A DNA stretch of 64,000 nt from DATJCV01 sp963707665. GTDB lineage: Bacteria > Pseudomonadota > Gammaproteobacteria > Burkholderiales > Burkholderiaceae_D. A program made the translations under genes and the position numbers. This document shows positions 1 to 7,405 of the stretch, piece after piece. Within the stretch, counting starts at the first letter, position 1, and the number at the start of each line of letters is the position of its first letter. The stretch covers positions 248,001 to 312,000 of the forward strand of contig CAVPQU010000011.1 of NCBI GenBank assembly GCA_963707665.1, read 5' to 3'. The notes beneath the pieces were generated by a model. It ran no database searches and was not told the origin of the DNA. It worked only from the letters and a program-made list of their open reading frames with translations.

Positions 1-134
1 TGACGATTGGCAGTCGTCGCGACGGCAGGACAGGCGGAGCATGCTGCACAGGCCATCAACAACGCTGCTGCGGCAACCAGTTCTATCTGGAGTATGCGGC
101 GTAAACGACCGTATGCGCGCCCGAAAACTGCCAT
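1..134 (-). CDS. Putative lipoprotein, N-terminal fragment (runs off left edge)
   Basis: On the minus strand an open frame starts at an ATG at 134 and runs to the window edge without a stop (44 codons). The start of the product has basic residues (GRAYGRLRR), then a hydrophobic stretch (LVAAAALLMACAAC) with several cysteines that could act as a lipobox. This resembles a lipoprotein signal peptide. No clear Shine-Dalgarno precedes the ATG, and a TATACTCC box lies 9 bases upstream, so a later start is possible. The mature domain is outside the window, so no function can be given. Call rests on signal-peptide character only. Confidence 0.35.
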   Translation of the reverse strand, partial: MAVFGRAYGRLRRILQIELVAAAALLMACAACSACPAVATTANR

Positions 135-150
135 TTATCGAGGGAGTATA
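89..150 (-). promoter_or_regulatory. Paired TATACTCC/CATACTCC boxes at the left edge
   Basis: Reading on the minus strand, TATACTCC (150-143) and CATACTCC (96-89) lie 54 bp apart. This is nearly the same spacing as in the two pairs at 31.5 and 33.4 kb. The putative lipoprotein start at 134 falls between the boxes, so that start may be wrong or the box is downstream of the promoter. Less convincing than the other pairs. Confidence 0.35.
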
Positions 151-216
151 TGGTCTTGTAAAGAGGTGTGCCGGGCGCCTCCGAAGCCGGACGCCAGCTA
201 CAAGGTGGTGCGGCGG

Positions 217-666
217 CTAGCGCCGATGCGCCTTCATCACGCTCTGAATTTCCCGCTGCGAATCGCGCTCTTTCTCGGTGTTGCGTTTGTCGTGCTGCTT
301 CTTGCCCTTGGCCAGGCCGATTTCGCACTTGACGCGGCCGCGCACGTAATGCAGGTTCAGCGGCACCAGGGTATAGCCGGCGCGATCCACCTTGGCCGTG
401 ATGCGCTTGATTTCTGCCGCGTGCAGCAGCAGCTTGCGGGTGCGCAGCGCTTCCGGATGTACATGGCTGGAGGCGGAAAGCAGGGCGCTGATGTGAGCGC
501 CGAACAGGAACACTTCATCATCGCGCACGATCACGTAGGCTTCCTTCAACTGCACGCGGCCGGCGCGGATCGCCTTTACTTCCCAGCCGTGCAGCACAAC
601 ACCCGCTTCGTAGCGCTCCTCGATGAAATAATCGTGGAATGCCTTTCTGTTATCAACTATGGTCAT
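217..666 (-). CDS. smpB: SsrA-binding protein SmpB
   Basis: SmpB binds tmRNA (SsrA) and delivers it to stalled ribosomes for trans-translation in the cytoplasm. The 149-residue product has the usual length and the family motifs: FIEERYEAGVVLHGWEVKAIRAG near the N-terminus, DDEVFLFGAHIS at 49-60, the HPEALRTRKLLL segment at 70-81, and the basic tail GKKQHDKR with the DKR element at 126-128. The tail is slightly unusual: the tryptophan normally found in the ERDWQRE-like segment is Ser136, and the stretch before the terminal VM (143-144) reads REIQSVM rather than the usual REKxRxM. It is transcribed divergently from ratA, the common arrangement in Betaproteobacteria. Confidence 0.97.
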   Translation of the reverse strand: MTIVDNRKAFHDYFIEERYEAGVVLHGWEVKAIRAGRVQLKEAYVIVRDDEVFLFGAHISALLSASSHVHPEALRTRKLLLHAAEIKRITAKVDRAGYTLVPLNLHYVRGRVKCEIGLAKGKKQHDKRNTEKERDSQREIQSVMKAHRR

Positions 667-731
667 CGGGTCGGCCGGGGCAGCGGGTCGGGTAAAATTT
701 CAACCTCGTGATTCTATCAAACGGTTACTTC

Positions 732-1163
732 ATGGCGGTGGTGCATAAATCGGTATTGCTCGGTTATAGCGTGGAACAGATGTTTGCCCTGGTGGATCGG
801 GTCGAGGATTATCCATTGTTCCTGCCCTGGTGTGGCGGCGTCGCGGTGCGCGAACGCGAAGAAAATCGCCTGGTGGCGACCATCACCATCCAGTATCACG
901 GCATGCATCATGCGTTTACCACTGAAAATACCAACACGCCGCCGACGGCGATGAAGATGCAGTTGCTGGAAGGGCCGTTCCGGCATCTGGATGCAAGCTG
1001 GAATTTCAAGGCGCTGAAGGCCGATGCCTGCAAAATTGAATTTGACATGCATTACGAATTTTCAAATCGCCTGCTGGAACAGATCATTGGGCCGGTGTTC
1101 AGCATGATCGCCAACAGCTTCGTCGATTCCTTTTGCCGGCGGGCCGAGGCGGTGTATGGCTGA
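732..1163 (+). CDS. ratA: RatA family (START/COQ10-like) protein
   Basis: The 143-residue product is a polyketide-cyclase/START-like protein of the RatA/COQ10 family (YCKSVLLGYSVEQMF-like N-terminus, VEDYPLFLPWCGG at about 25-37, and the C-terminal FSNRLLEQIIGPVFSMIANSFVDSF). Relatives have been described both as an inhibitor of 70S ribosome assembly (RatA) and as a ubiquinone-binding chaperone; the sequence does not decide between these. The ATG at 732 (MAVVHKSV) is chosen because family members start there; an in-frame upstream start at 708 would add eight untypical residues. Its last bases overlap rnfH by 8 nt, so the two are translationally coupled. Confidence 0.92.
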   Translation: MAVVHKSVLLGYSVEQMFALVDRVEDYPLFLPWCGGVAVREREENRLVATITIQYHGMHHAFTTENTNTPPTAMKMQLLEGPFRHLDASWNFKALKADACKIEFDMHYEFSNRLLEQIIGPVFSMIANSFVDSFCRRAEAVYG

Positions 1164-1464
1164 AGGCGGCAGCATCCCGGTGCAGGTCTGTTACGCGGGA
1201 CGCGGGCGACTGCTGTTGTTACAGCTGGAGGTGGCCGCCGACAGCACCGTCAGGCAGGCAATCATGGCCAGCGGCATCCTGCAACAGGCGCCGGAGCTCG
1301 ATCTGGACAGCTCACGAGTTGGCATCTTCGGCAAATTGAAGACCTTGGACAGTATCGTGCGCGAGCATGACCGGATCGAAATCTATCGGCCACTGATCGC
1401 CGATCCAAAAGAGGCACGCCGGCGCCGCGCCGGTTCCAGGAGCGACGGCAACACGCGACGCTAG
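1156..1464 (+). CDS. rnfH: RnfH/RatB family ubiquitin-like protein (UPF0125)
   Basis: This 102-residue protein belongs to the RnfH family, a small beta-grasp (ubiquitin-like) fold paired with RatA in many gamma- and betaproteobacteria. Family features seen are the IPVQVCYA start, a central DSTVRQAIMASGIL segment, the VGIFGKL motif at about 55-61, and the DRIEIYRPLIADPKEARRRRA tail typical of the family. Its biochemical role is not established. It overlaps the end of ratA by 8 nt and faces the next gene tail to tail with a 24-nt gap. Confidence 0.93.
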   Translation: MAEGGSIPVQVCYAGRGRLLLLQLEVAADSTVRQAIMASGILQQAPELDLDSSRVGIFGKLKTLDSIVREHDRIEIYRPLIADPKEARRRRAGSRSDGNTRR

Positions 1465-1488
1465 CCGGCCGCGTCGCAGGTGCTGGCC

Positions 1489-2004
1489 TTATTCACACGC
1501 TTTCAGCGCATTGCTGGTGTCGCGTTGCTCCTGCGCCCGTTGCGCATCGTCCAGGAAAACCCGCTCGCCGTTCTGATTGGTACTCGTGATGGGGATGCCT
1601 GCAGCCAGGGTTTTCTGATACTGGCGGGCGCGTTCGCAGCTCTTGGCTTTTTCGCTGGCGAGACGGCGCTGCTCGGCATCCTTTTTTTCTTGTTCCGCCT
1701 GTTCTGTCCTGCGCTTGATGAATTCAGCGTTTTTGTCGGCCAGTGTCGGCGGCGCCTTGGCTTTGTCGGTGCCGCTCCCGCTCTCGGCCTGGCTGGCGGC
1801 CGGTGCCGGCGCTGCGGGCGATGCCGCACGCGGGGTTTTCAGGATTCGACTGGCCGGTACCGACGCCGGCGGTGGCATGTCGGAATACTGCTTGCGGCCA
1901 CCATCGTCGAGCCAGACGTACTGGGCGCATGCCAAGCCCGCCAGCGCCCAGCCAGCGGCCATCAAAATCCCGGCAAGAACGGATTTCAGTCGAATCGGAT
2001 GCAT
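1489..2004 (-). CDS. DUF4124 domain protein with signal peptide
   Basis: The 171-residue product starts with a signal peptide (basic MHPIRLK, hydrophobic core, cleavage near CAQ at about 28), followed by a DUF4124 domain (QYVWLDDGGRKQYSDMPPP) that is common in secreted betaproteobacterial proteins. A low-complexity Pro/Ala linker and a long charged segment (about 85-135) rich in Lys, Glu, Gln and Arg follow, probably helical. The ATG at 2004 fits the signal peptide and has AAGGGA 4-5 bases upstream; longer starts would run into guaB promoter DNA. Predicted periplasmic; function unknown. It sits between rnfH (convergent) and guaB (divergent). Confidence 0.85.
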   Translation of the reverse strand: MHPIRLKSVLAGILMAAGWALAGLACAQYVWLDDGGRKQYSDMPPPASVPASRILKTPRAASPAAPAPAASQAESGSGTDKAKAPPTLADKNAEFIKRRTEQAEQEKKDAEQRRLASEKAKSCERARQYQKTLAAGIPITSTNQNGERVFLDDAQRAQEQRDTSNALKACE

Positions 2005-2126
2005 TGCTTTCCCTTGGGTTATTGATGAGCTGGAACGATTTCGCCACGCTTTGTTCTGCGTGTCAATCAAAGCACGCGTTTTAGCCAACACAATGGACTT
2101 CGGACGCCGCGTTTTTATGGTTTCTG

Positions 2127-2132
2127 TATAAT
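2127..2132 (+). promoter_or_regulatory. Candidate -10 box upstream of guaB
   Basis: A perfect TATAAT lies 26 bases before the guaB ATG, in the intergenic gap between the divergent DUF4124 gene and guaB. No good -35 hexamer is visible at 16-18 bases, so this is a candidate only. The leader would be about 20 nt and contains the AGGAAAC ribosome-binding site. Confidence 0.35.
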
Positions 2133-2158
2133 TCGCTTTTGCGCCTGTAGGAAACATT

Positions 2159-3619
2159 ATGCGTCTACTCCACAAAGCACTCACTTTCGATGACGTGCTG
2201 CTTGTCCCGGCTTTTTCCAACATCCTGCCCAAAGACACCTCCCTTACTACACGCCTGACCCGCAACATCGCATTGAATATCCCGCTGCTGTCGGCAGCCA
2301 TGGACACCGTGACCGAAGCACGGTTGGCAATTGCGATGGCGCAGGAAGGCGGCATCGGTATCGTGCACAAAAACCTGACTCCCAGGGAGCAGGCGCGCGA
2401 GGTGGCGAAAGTCAAGCGTTTCGAGTCGGGCGTGGTACGCGACCCGATCACGATTCCGCCCACGATGAAGATCCGCGATGTGATCGCCTTGTCCGATCAG
2501 CACGGCATCAGCGGTTTTCCGGTGGTCGAGGGCAAGCAAGTGGTCGGCGTCATCACCAACCGCGACTTGCGGTTTGAAGAAGAGCTGGACGCCGAAGCAC
2601 GCGACAAGATGACCCCACGCGACAAGCTGGTGGTGGTGAAGGAGGGCGCCGAGCTGGAAGAAGCCAAGCGCCTGATGAACAAGCACCGGCTGGAGCGGGT
2701 GATCGTGGTCAACGATGCGTTCGAACTGCGCGGGCTGATCACCGTCAAGGACATCATGAAGTCGCACGAACACCCGCTGGCATCAAAGGACGAGCATGGC
2801 ATGCTGCGGGTCGGGGCGGCAGTCGGTGTCGGTCCGGAGAATGACGAGCGGGTCGAGCTGCTGGTGCAGGCCGGTGTCGATGTGCTGGTGGTGGATACCG
2901 CGCATGGGCATTCGCAGGGTGTGCTGGACCGCATCAAGTGGATCAAGGCGCGCTATCCGGAAATCGAAGTCATCGGCGGCAATATTGCCACCGCGGCTGC
3001 GGCGCGGGCTCTGGTTGAGGCCGGCGCGGATGCGGTCAAGGTCGGTATCGGCCCCGGCTCGATCTGCACCACGCGCATCGTCGCCGGCGTCGGCGTGCCG
3101 CAAATCACCGCGATTTCAAATGTCGCCCAGGCGCTGAAAGGCAGCGGTGTGCCCTGCATTGCCGACGGCGGTATCCGCTTTTCCGGCGATATTTCAAAGG
3201 CCTTGGCGGCCGGCGCTTCCAGCGTGATGATGGGCAGCATGCTGGCGGGTACCGAAGAAGCGCCGGGCGAGGTGATCCTGTACCAGGGGCGCAGCTACAA
3301 ATACTATCGCGGCATGGGCAGTCTGGGAGCGATGGCGGATGGCTCGGCGGACCGCTATTTCCAGGACCCCGCCAACAATACCGACAAGTTCGTGCCGGAA
3401 GGTATCGAAGGCCGCGTGCCGTACAAGGGCAGCGTGGTGGCCATCCTGTACCAGCTGGTCGGCGGCGTGCGCTCGTCGATGGGCTATTGCGGTTGCGCCT
3501 CGATCGACGACTTGCGCGAGAAGGCCGAATTTGTGGAAATCACCTCGGCCGGCATGCGCGAGTCGCATGTCCATGATGTCCAGATCACCAAGGAAGCGCC
3601 GAATTACCGCGCCGATTAA
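2159..3619 (+). CDS. guaB: Inosine-5'-monophosphate dehydrogenase
   Basis: GuaB oxidises IMP to XMP with NAD+, the committed step of GMP synthesis, in the cytoplasm. The 486-residue length is standard. The catalytic (beta/alpha)8 barrel is interrupted by two CBS domains at about residues 95-205 (VVRDPITIPPTMKIRDVIAL, HGISGFPVV and GLITVKDI). The catalytic-cysteine loop GPGSICTTRIVAG has Cys303, the phosphate-binding DGGIRFSGDI is present, and the active-site flap contains YRGMGSLGAM and the conserved EGRVPYKG. AGGAAAC before the ATG gives a good ribosome-binding site. guaA lies two genes downstream, separated by a GGDEF-type gene, so both GMP-synthesis steps are in one transcription direction. 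Confidence 0.98.
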   Translation: MRLLHKALTFDDVLLVPAFSNILPKDTSLTTRLTRNIALNIPLLSAAMDTVTEARLAIAMAQEGGIGIVHKNLTPREQAREVAKVKRFESGVVRDPITIPPTMKIRDVIALSDQHGISGFPVVEGKQVVGVITNRDLRFEEELDAEARDKMTPRDKLVVVKEGAELEEAKRLMNKHRLERVIVVNDAFELRGLITVKDIMKSHEHPLASKDEHGMLRVGAAVGVGPENDERVELLVQAGVDVLVVDTAHGHSQGVLDRIKWIKARYPEIEVIGGNIATAAAARALVEAGADAVKVGIGPGSICTTRIVAGVGVPQITAISNVAQALKGSGVPCIADGGIRFSGDISKALAAGASSVMMGSMLAGTEEAPGEVILYQGRSYKYYRGMGSLGAMADGSADRYFQDPANNTDKFVPEGIEGRVPYKGSVVAILYQLVGGVRSSMGYCGCASIDDLREKAEFVEITSAGMRESHVHDVQITKEAPNYRAD

Positions 3620-3664
3620 ACCTCAGCGGCCGGACCACAGCCGCGTTACGCAGGCAGCATCGAC

Positions 3665-4693
3665 ATGAGTATGGCAGAGCAGACAAGGCAGCCTGAGCGT
3701 GGGGAAACGGCCGTAGAGCCGGGATTTTTTCCCGATCCTGCGGACGCGCAGATCGCCCGCATCCAGCGCATCGGCAAACGCCTGTTTTCGGTTGCTTCCT
3801 GCCTCGTACATTGGCACGACGGCGCGGCCAGCAGCGACAGCGAGCGCTCGATGGCGTCGATCGAGGCCGCTTTTTGCCAGCAGCTACCGCCCCTGTCAAC
3901 ATTGCGCGTCGTCTCCGACACGCGCGCCGATGCAGAACTGGCAAGGCACCGCTCGGTGCTGGGTGCGCCGTATATCCGCTTTTATGCCGGCTGCCCGATC
4001 TACAACGAAAGCCGGGTGGTGGTCGGTACCCTCAGTCTGATTGACTACAGCCCGCGCATGCTGGATCAGGAAGAGCGGCAATTGCTGGCCGACCTGGCAG
4101 CCCAGGCGGAACGTGAACTGCGCCTGCAGACGGTCGGCGCGGCTCAGCTGGATCTGTTGAAGAAAAACAAGAGCCTGCGCCGCGACTCCTTGCTCGATCC
4201 GTTGATCGGCACCTGGAACCGGGTTGCGATCGTGCGCCTGGTGGCAGTGGAGCAGGCGCGTTGCAGCAATAATCGGCTGCCGTTATCGCTGGTTCTGGTG
4301 GGCGTCGATCATTTCAAGAACCTGAACGACAGCCTCGGACAATCAGCGTGCGACACGATCCTGGTCAAGATTGCCAGTCGATTGCGCTCCTGCATCCGAC
4401 CCGGCGATGCGCTTGGCCGCTATATTGGCGATCAGTTGCTGGTGGTACTGCCCGGTGCTTCGCATATCGTGGCGGAGTCGGTGGCTGAGCGCATGCGACG
4501 TGCGGTCACGCTGCCACCGGAGTTGGGTGGCGATGCGAGCAGCAGCCTGACCGTCAGCGCCGGTACCGTGTCGACCAACTTGTTTCCATCGGCTACAGCC
4601 GAGGAATTGATCCGCCAGGTCGACTTGGCGTTGTATGCAGCCAAGGGCGCCGGCCGCAATTGTGTGGTGCCGGCCAAGCCAGTCCTATCCTGA
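3665..4693 (+). CDS. GAF-GGDEF protein with degenerate active site
   Basis: The 342-residue product has a GAF sensor domain (about 35-155, including DTRADAELARHRSVLGAPYIRFY and VVGTLSLID) joined by a helical linker to a GGDEF domain (about 170-335). Diguanylate cyclases make c-di-GMP. Here the A-site signature is IGDQL (residues 254-258) instead of GGDEF, losing the first Gly and the Glu, while the first metal Asp in GVDHFKNLND is kept. The inhibitory I-site RPGD (245-248) is at the canonical five-residue distance. It is therefore more likely a c-di-GMP receptor or a non-cyclising regulator than an active enzyme. No membrane segment, so cytoplasmic. It lies between guaB and guaA, whose product GMP precedes GTP, the cyclase substrate. 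Confidence 0.88.
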   Translation: MSMAEQTRQPERGETAVEPGFFPDPADAQIARIQRIGKRLFSVASCLVHWHDGAASSDSERSMASIEAAFCQQLPPLSTLRVVSDTRADAELARHRSVLGAPYIRFYAGCPIYNESRVVVGTLSLIDYSPRMLDQEERQLLADLAAQAERELRLQTVGAAQLDLLKKNKSLRRDSLLDPLIGTWNRVAIVRLVAVEQARCSNNRLPLSLVLVGVDHFKNLNDSLGQSACDTILVKIASRLRSCIRPGDALGRYIGDQLLVVLPGASHIVAESVAERMRRAVTLPPELGGDASSSLTVSAGTVSTNLFPSATAEELIRQVDLALYAAKGAGRNCVVPAKPVLS

Positions 4694-4724
4694 TTTTTCC
4701 ATCGCCTTTCCATTGAACTCTTCG

Positions 4725-6317
4725 ATGCATACAAAAATTCTGATCCTTGATTTCGGCTCCCAGGTGACACAACTGATTGCCCGTCGCGTGCGCGACACCG
4801 GCGTCTTTTCCGAAGTCCATCCGTACGACGTCAGTGACGAATTCATTCGCGATTACGGCCGCGACGGTTCGCTGCGCGGCATCATTTTGTCCGGCGGTCC
4901 AAACAGCGTGATCGAGGACGATACGCCGCGCGTGCCGCAATCGGTATTCGAGATCGGCGTGCCGGTGCTCGGCATCTGCTACGGCATGCAGGCAATGGCG
5001 CAACAACTGGGCGGCAAGGTCGAGATTGGCAAAGTACGCGAATTCGGCTATGCGGAAGTGCGTGCACGCGGTCATACCGCCTTGCTGAACGGCATCAACG
5101 ACTTCGTCACGCCGGAAGGCCATGGCATGCTCAAGGTCTGGATGAGCCATGGTGACAAGGTCAATGAACTGCCGGACGGCTTCAAGCTGATGGCCTCCAC
5201 CGGCAATTGTGCGATCGCCGGTATGGCCGACGAGGCGCGTCATTTTTACGGCGTTCAGTTTCACCCCGAGGTCACGCACACCGTGCAGGGCGAGGCGATT
5301 CTGACTCGCTTCGTGCATGAAATTTGCGGTTGCAAGTCGGACTGGAACATGCCCGATTATGTGACGGAAGCGGTGGAGTCGATTCGCCGCCAGGTAGGCG
5401 GCGATGATGTCATTCTCGGATTGTCGGGCGGCGTCGATTCAAGCGTGGCGGCGGCGCTGATTCATCGCGCGATCGGCGATCAGCTGACCTGCGTCTTTGT
5501 CGATCACGGCTTGTTGCGCTTGGGTGAAGGCGACGCGGTGATGGACATGTTTGCCAAGAATCTGGGCGTTAAGGTAATCCGAGTTGATGCCAGCGATCAG
5601 TTCATGCACCACTTGGCCGGCGTCACTGATCCGGAAGCCAAGCGCAAGATCATTGGTCGCGAATTCATTGAGGTATTCCAGCTCGAGGCCGGCAAACTGA
5701 AAAACGCCAAATGGCTGGCACAGGGCACGATTTATCCCGACGTCATCGAAAGTGCCGGCAAAGGAAAAAAAGGCCATACCATCAAGAGCCATCACAACGT
5801 CGGCGGCTTGCCGGAAACCCTGAATCTGAAGCTGCTGGAACCGCTGCGCGAACTCTTCAAGGATGAAGTACGCAAACTTGGCGTGGCGCTCGGCTTGCCG
5901 CATGCGATGGTGTATCGGCACCCGTTTCCCGGGCCCGGTCTCGGCGTGCGGATTCTGGCTGAAGTGAAGCGGGAATTTGCCGACTTGCTGCGTCAGGCAG
6001 ATGCCATTTTCATTGAGGAACTGCGCAATACCGTTGATCAGGTGACCGGCAAAAATTGGTACGAACTGACCAGCCAGGCCTTCGCCGTATTCCTGCCGGT
6101 CAAATCGGTGGGCGTGATGGGTGACGGCCGCACTTATGAATATGTGGTGGCACTACGCGCGGTGCAAACCCAGGATTTCATGACGGCGCATTGGGCACAC
6201 TTGCCCTACGAGTTGCTGGGCAGGGTTTCCAACCGCATCATCAACGAAGTGCGCGGCATCAATCGCGTGGTGTACGACATTTCGGGCAAGCCGCCGGCGA
6301 CCATCGAGTGGGAGTAA
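4725..6317 (+). CDS. guaA: GMP synthase (glutamine-hydrolysing)
   Basis: GuaA aminates XMP to GMP using glutamine and ATP. The 530-residue product has an N-terminal class I amidotransferase domain (LGICYGMQAMAQQLGG with the nucleophilic Cys, and FHPEVTHT carrying the His/Glu partners) and a C-terminal ATP-pyrophosphatase domain with the PP-loop GLSGGVDSSVAAALIH. The dimerisation domain ends in the conserved DISGKPPATIEWE. The ATG at 4725 (MHTKILILDFGSQ) is chosen because all family members begin here; an upstream in-frame ATG would add 30 foreign residues. The 3' end of guaA is a known integration site for some genomic islands, and AT-rich DNA follows it here, but no integrase is seen. Confidence 0.98.
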   Translation: MHTKILILDFGSQVTQLIARRVRDTGVFSEVHPYDVSDEFIRDYGRDGSLRGIILSGGPNSVIEDDTPRVPQSVFEIGVPVLGICYGMQAMAQQLGGKVEIGKVREFGYAEVRARGHTALLNGINDFVTPEGHGMLKVWMSHGDKVNELPDGFKLMASTGNCAIAGMADEARHFYGVQFHPEVTHTVQGEAILTRFVHEICGCKSDWNMPDYVTEAVESIRRQVGGDDVILGLSGGVDSSVAAALIHRAIGDQLTCVFVDHGLLRLGEGDAVMDMFAKNLGVKVIRVDASDQFMHHLAGVTDPEAKRKIIGREFIEVFQLEAGKLKNAKWLAQGTIYPDVIESAGKGKKGHTIKSHHNVGGLPETLNLKLLEPLRELFKDEVRKLGVALGLPHAMVYRHPFPGPGLGVRILAEVKREFADLLRQADAIFIEELRNTVDQVTGKNWYELTSQAFAVFLPVKSVGVMGDGRTYEYVVALRAVQTQDFMTAHWAHLPYELLGRVSNRIINEVRGINRVVYDISGKPPATIEWE

Positions 6318-6555
6318 TGCCACGGCATGGTATGCCGGTTCGACGCAAGATGCGCGCTTGTCACATCCTCAAGCTGTATTCGTATAGAGGAGCCCAGTTG
6401 TCGTTGCTTGCGCGAGGCAAGGCTACGAATAGATGATTGCAGGTTTATTGCCGCGCGCATGTGAAGGCGGTGGGCAGAGCAGGAACGTAATTCGCATGAA
6501 TCTCGCATGCGAGGGCCGGGAGCAAGGACGGAATACCGCAAGTCCGCGCCGCGGT

Positions 6556-6741
6556 CTATTTCGTCTCTACCTTGGCCTTTTGGGTTTGCGCGTGGGTCGT
6601 GTCTGATTTGTCTTGCGTGTTGGCCCGCGCCAGGAATGCGCTGGTGGAATTGCTTGCCATGGGTTTGGACGTTTTCCAGTCCAGCGGTGCCGCCATGAAT
6701 GCACGGTCCAACGCGTCCACTTTTTGTACTCTCTTCGCCAT
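6556..6741 (-). CDS. Small hypothetical protein (61 aa)
   Basis: A 61-codon frame on the minus strand begins with ATG after a strong Shine-Dalgarno (GGAGG, six bases before the start). The product is hydrophilic (MAKRVQKVDALDRAFM start, Ser/Thr/Ala/Lys-rich C-terminal half), with no signal peptide, membrane segment or cysteine. I recognise no family. The good ribosome-binding site and the absence of a competing gene support it. It shares its strand with the ribbon-helix-helix gene 370 bases upstream, across an AT-rich spacer with a long palindrome. It could be a small accessory protein of that locus; this is inference. Confidence 0.5.
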   Translation of the reverse strand: MAKRVQKVDALDRAFMAAPLDWKTSKPMASNSTSAFLARANTQDKSDTTHAQTQKAKVETK

Positions 6742-7107
6742 TTGTTGCCTCCATAGGATGCCGTTAGTGGCGATACATGATCGTATCGACGTCTTGCACG
6801 AATCCAGGGAATGAGCGTCGATGGCTGGACTCCACTGATCCGCACCAGCATGAAAGTCTCGTCGCCTTAGTCAGAAAGCGGCGAAAAGTCATGCGTAAAT
6901 TGCATTATATCAGTATTAAATGTAAATTTCATTATCATGAAATGATAATGAAATGGTGCTTTATGAGGCGCCGACAGAAGAAGAGAATTCCTCGTTTGAA
7001 TCAGCGTGCATCCAGCTACCAGATCGTCTTTGCCATATTTGGAGCCCATATGCTATCGGTGGGAGCAGGCGGGCGACGACCGGCCCAGTTCTCAAAACGC
7101 TGGCGCT
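6742..7107. other. AT-rich intergenic spacer
   Basis: This 366-base stretch separates two minus-strand genes. Its middle part (about 6890-6990) is clearly richer in A+T than the flanking housekeeping genes and holds the 12-bp-arm palindrome described separately. Open frames across it on both strands have no ribosome-binding site and no recognisable product; I do not call them. It is the probable promoter region for the 61-aa gene and looks like imported or relic DNA downstream of guaA. Confidence 0.5.
6926..6954. promoter_or_regulatory. Perfect inverted repeat (candidate operator)
   Basis: The arms ATTTCATTATCA and TGATAATGAAAT match perfectly over 12 bp with a 5-base spacer (TGAAA). There is no following T-run, so it is not a simple terminator. 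Its composition and symmetry suggest a dimeric repressor site. It lies about 185 bp upstream of the 61-aa gene and 150 bp beyond the end of the ribbon-helix-helix gene. The TGATAATGA core resembles parts of Fur-type sites, but the half-sites are not in Fur order. Confidence 0.5.
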
Positions 7108-7296
7108 TTATTTCTGGGAAGTATTTTTCTTGCTGATTTCAACGCTGGCGGAATGTCGTTCCAGATAGTCGCGGATCAGTTGGCGGACGACCTGGGACGG
7201 CGTCAGGTCTTGAGTGGCGCACAGGTCTTCGAAATCTCTTTTCTTGACAGGATCGATCAGGACGGTCAAGCGTGCGGTTTTTGTTTCCACTATCAT
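7108..7296 (-). CDS. Ribbon-helix-helix (CopG/MetJ-type) DNA-binding protein
   Basis: The roughly 60-residue product has a ribbon-helix-helix fold: a short beta strand (TARLTVLID), helix A (PVKKRDFEDLCATQ), the turn DLTPSQ and helix B (VVRQLIRDYLERH), then a basic tail. Such proteins are dimeric transcriptional repressors, plasmid regulators or antitoxins. The AGGGGA ribosome-binding site sits only one base before the ATG at 7296 but at good distance from a GTG at 7290, so the true start may be the GTG (MIV versus V). Two overlapping AT palindromes lie just upstream, consistent with autoregulation. No toxin-like partner gene is adjacent. It is divergent from queE. Confidence 0.75.
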   Translation of the reverse strand: MIVETKTARLTVLIDPVKKRDFEDLCATQDLTPSQVVRQLIRDYLERHSASVEISKKNTSQK

Positions 7297-7318
7297 TCCC
7301 CTTGTATTGATCAACGCC

Positions 7319-7343
7319 AAATTATAATTTAATTGTAATTAAA
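7319..7343. promoter_or_regulatory. Overlapping AT palindromes between RHH gene and queE
   Basis: AAATTATAATTT (7319-7330) is a perfect 12-bp palindrome, and it overlaps a second one, TTTAATT-GT-AATTAAA (7328-7343). They lie 23 bp upstream of the ribbon-helix-helix start and about 65 bp before queE. Ribbon-helix-helix dimers typically bind short palindromes as tandem pairs, so this is a plausible autoregulatory operator that may also affect queE. The palindrome includes a TATAAT-like hexamer usable as a -10 box. Confidence 0.5.
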
Positions 7344-7405
7344 TAATATTAAAAATACTGAAGGCAATCAGAATAAATCATGCCATTAACGAACCGGGAA
7401 CGCAT

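Noticed and set aside
1743..2131. Plus-strand frames opposite the DUF4124 gene
   Set aside because: They mirror the GC-rich codons of the minus-strand gene, which has a signal peptide and a known domain; the plus frames show no family.
6318..6555. Possible tRNA or island attachment site after guaA
   Set aside because: No cloverleaf, no CCA-ended tRNA and no duplicate of the guaA 3' end could be found by eye.
6777..7136. Plus-strand frame of 119 codons across the AT-rich spacer
   Set aside because: Rich in Arg, Cys, His and Ile without domain character, no ribosome-binding site, and it overlaps the ribbon-helix-helix gene, which has clear family features.
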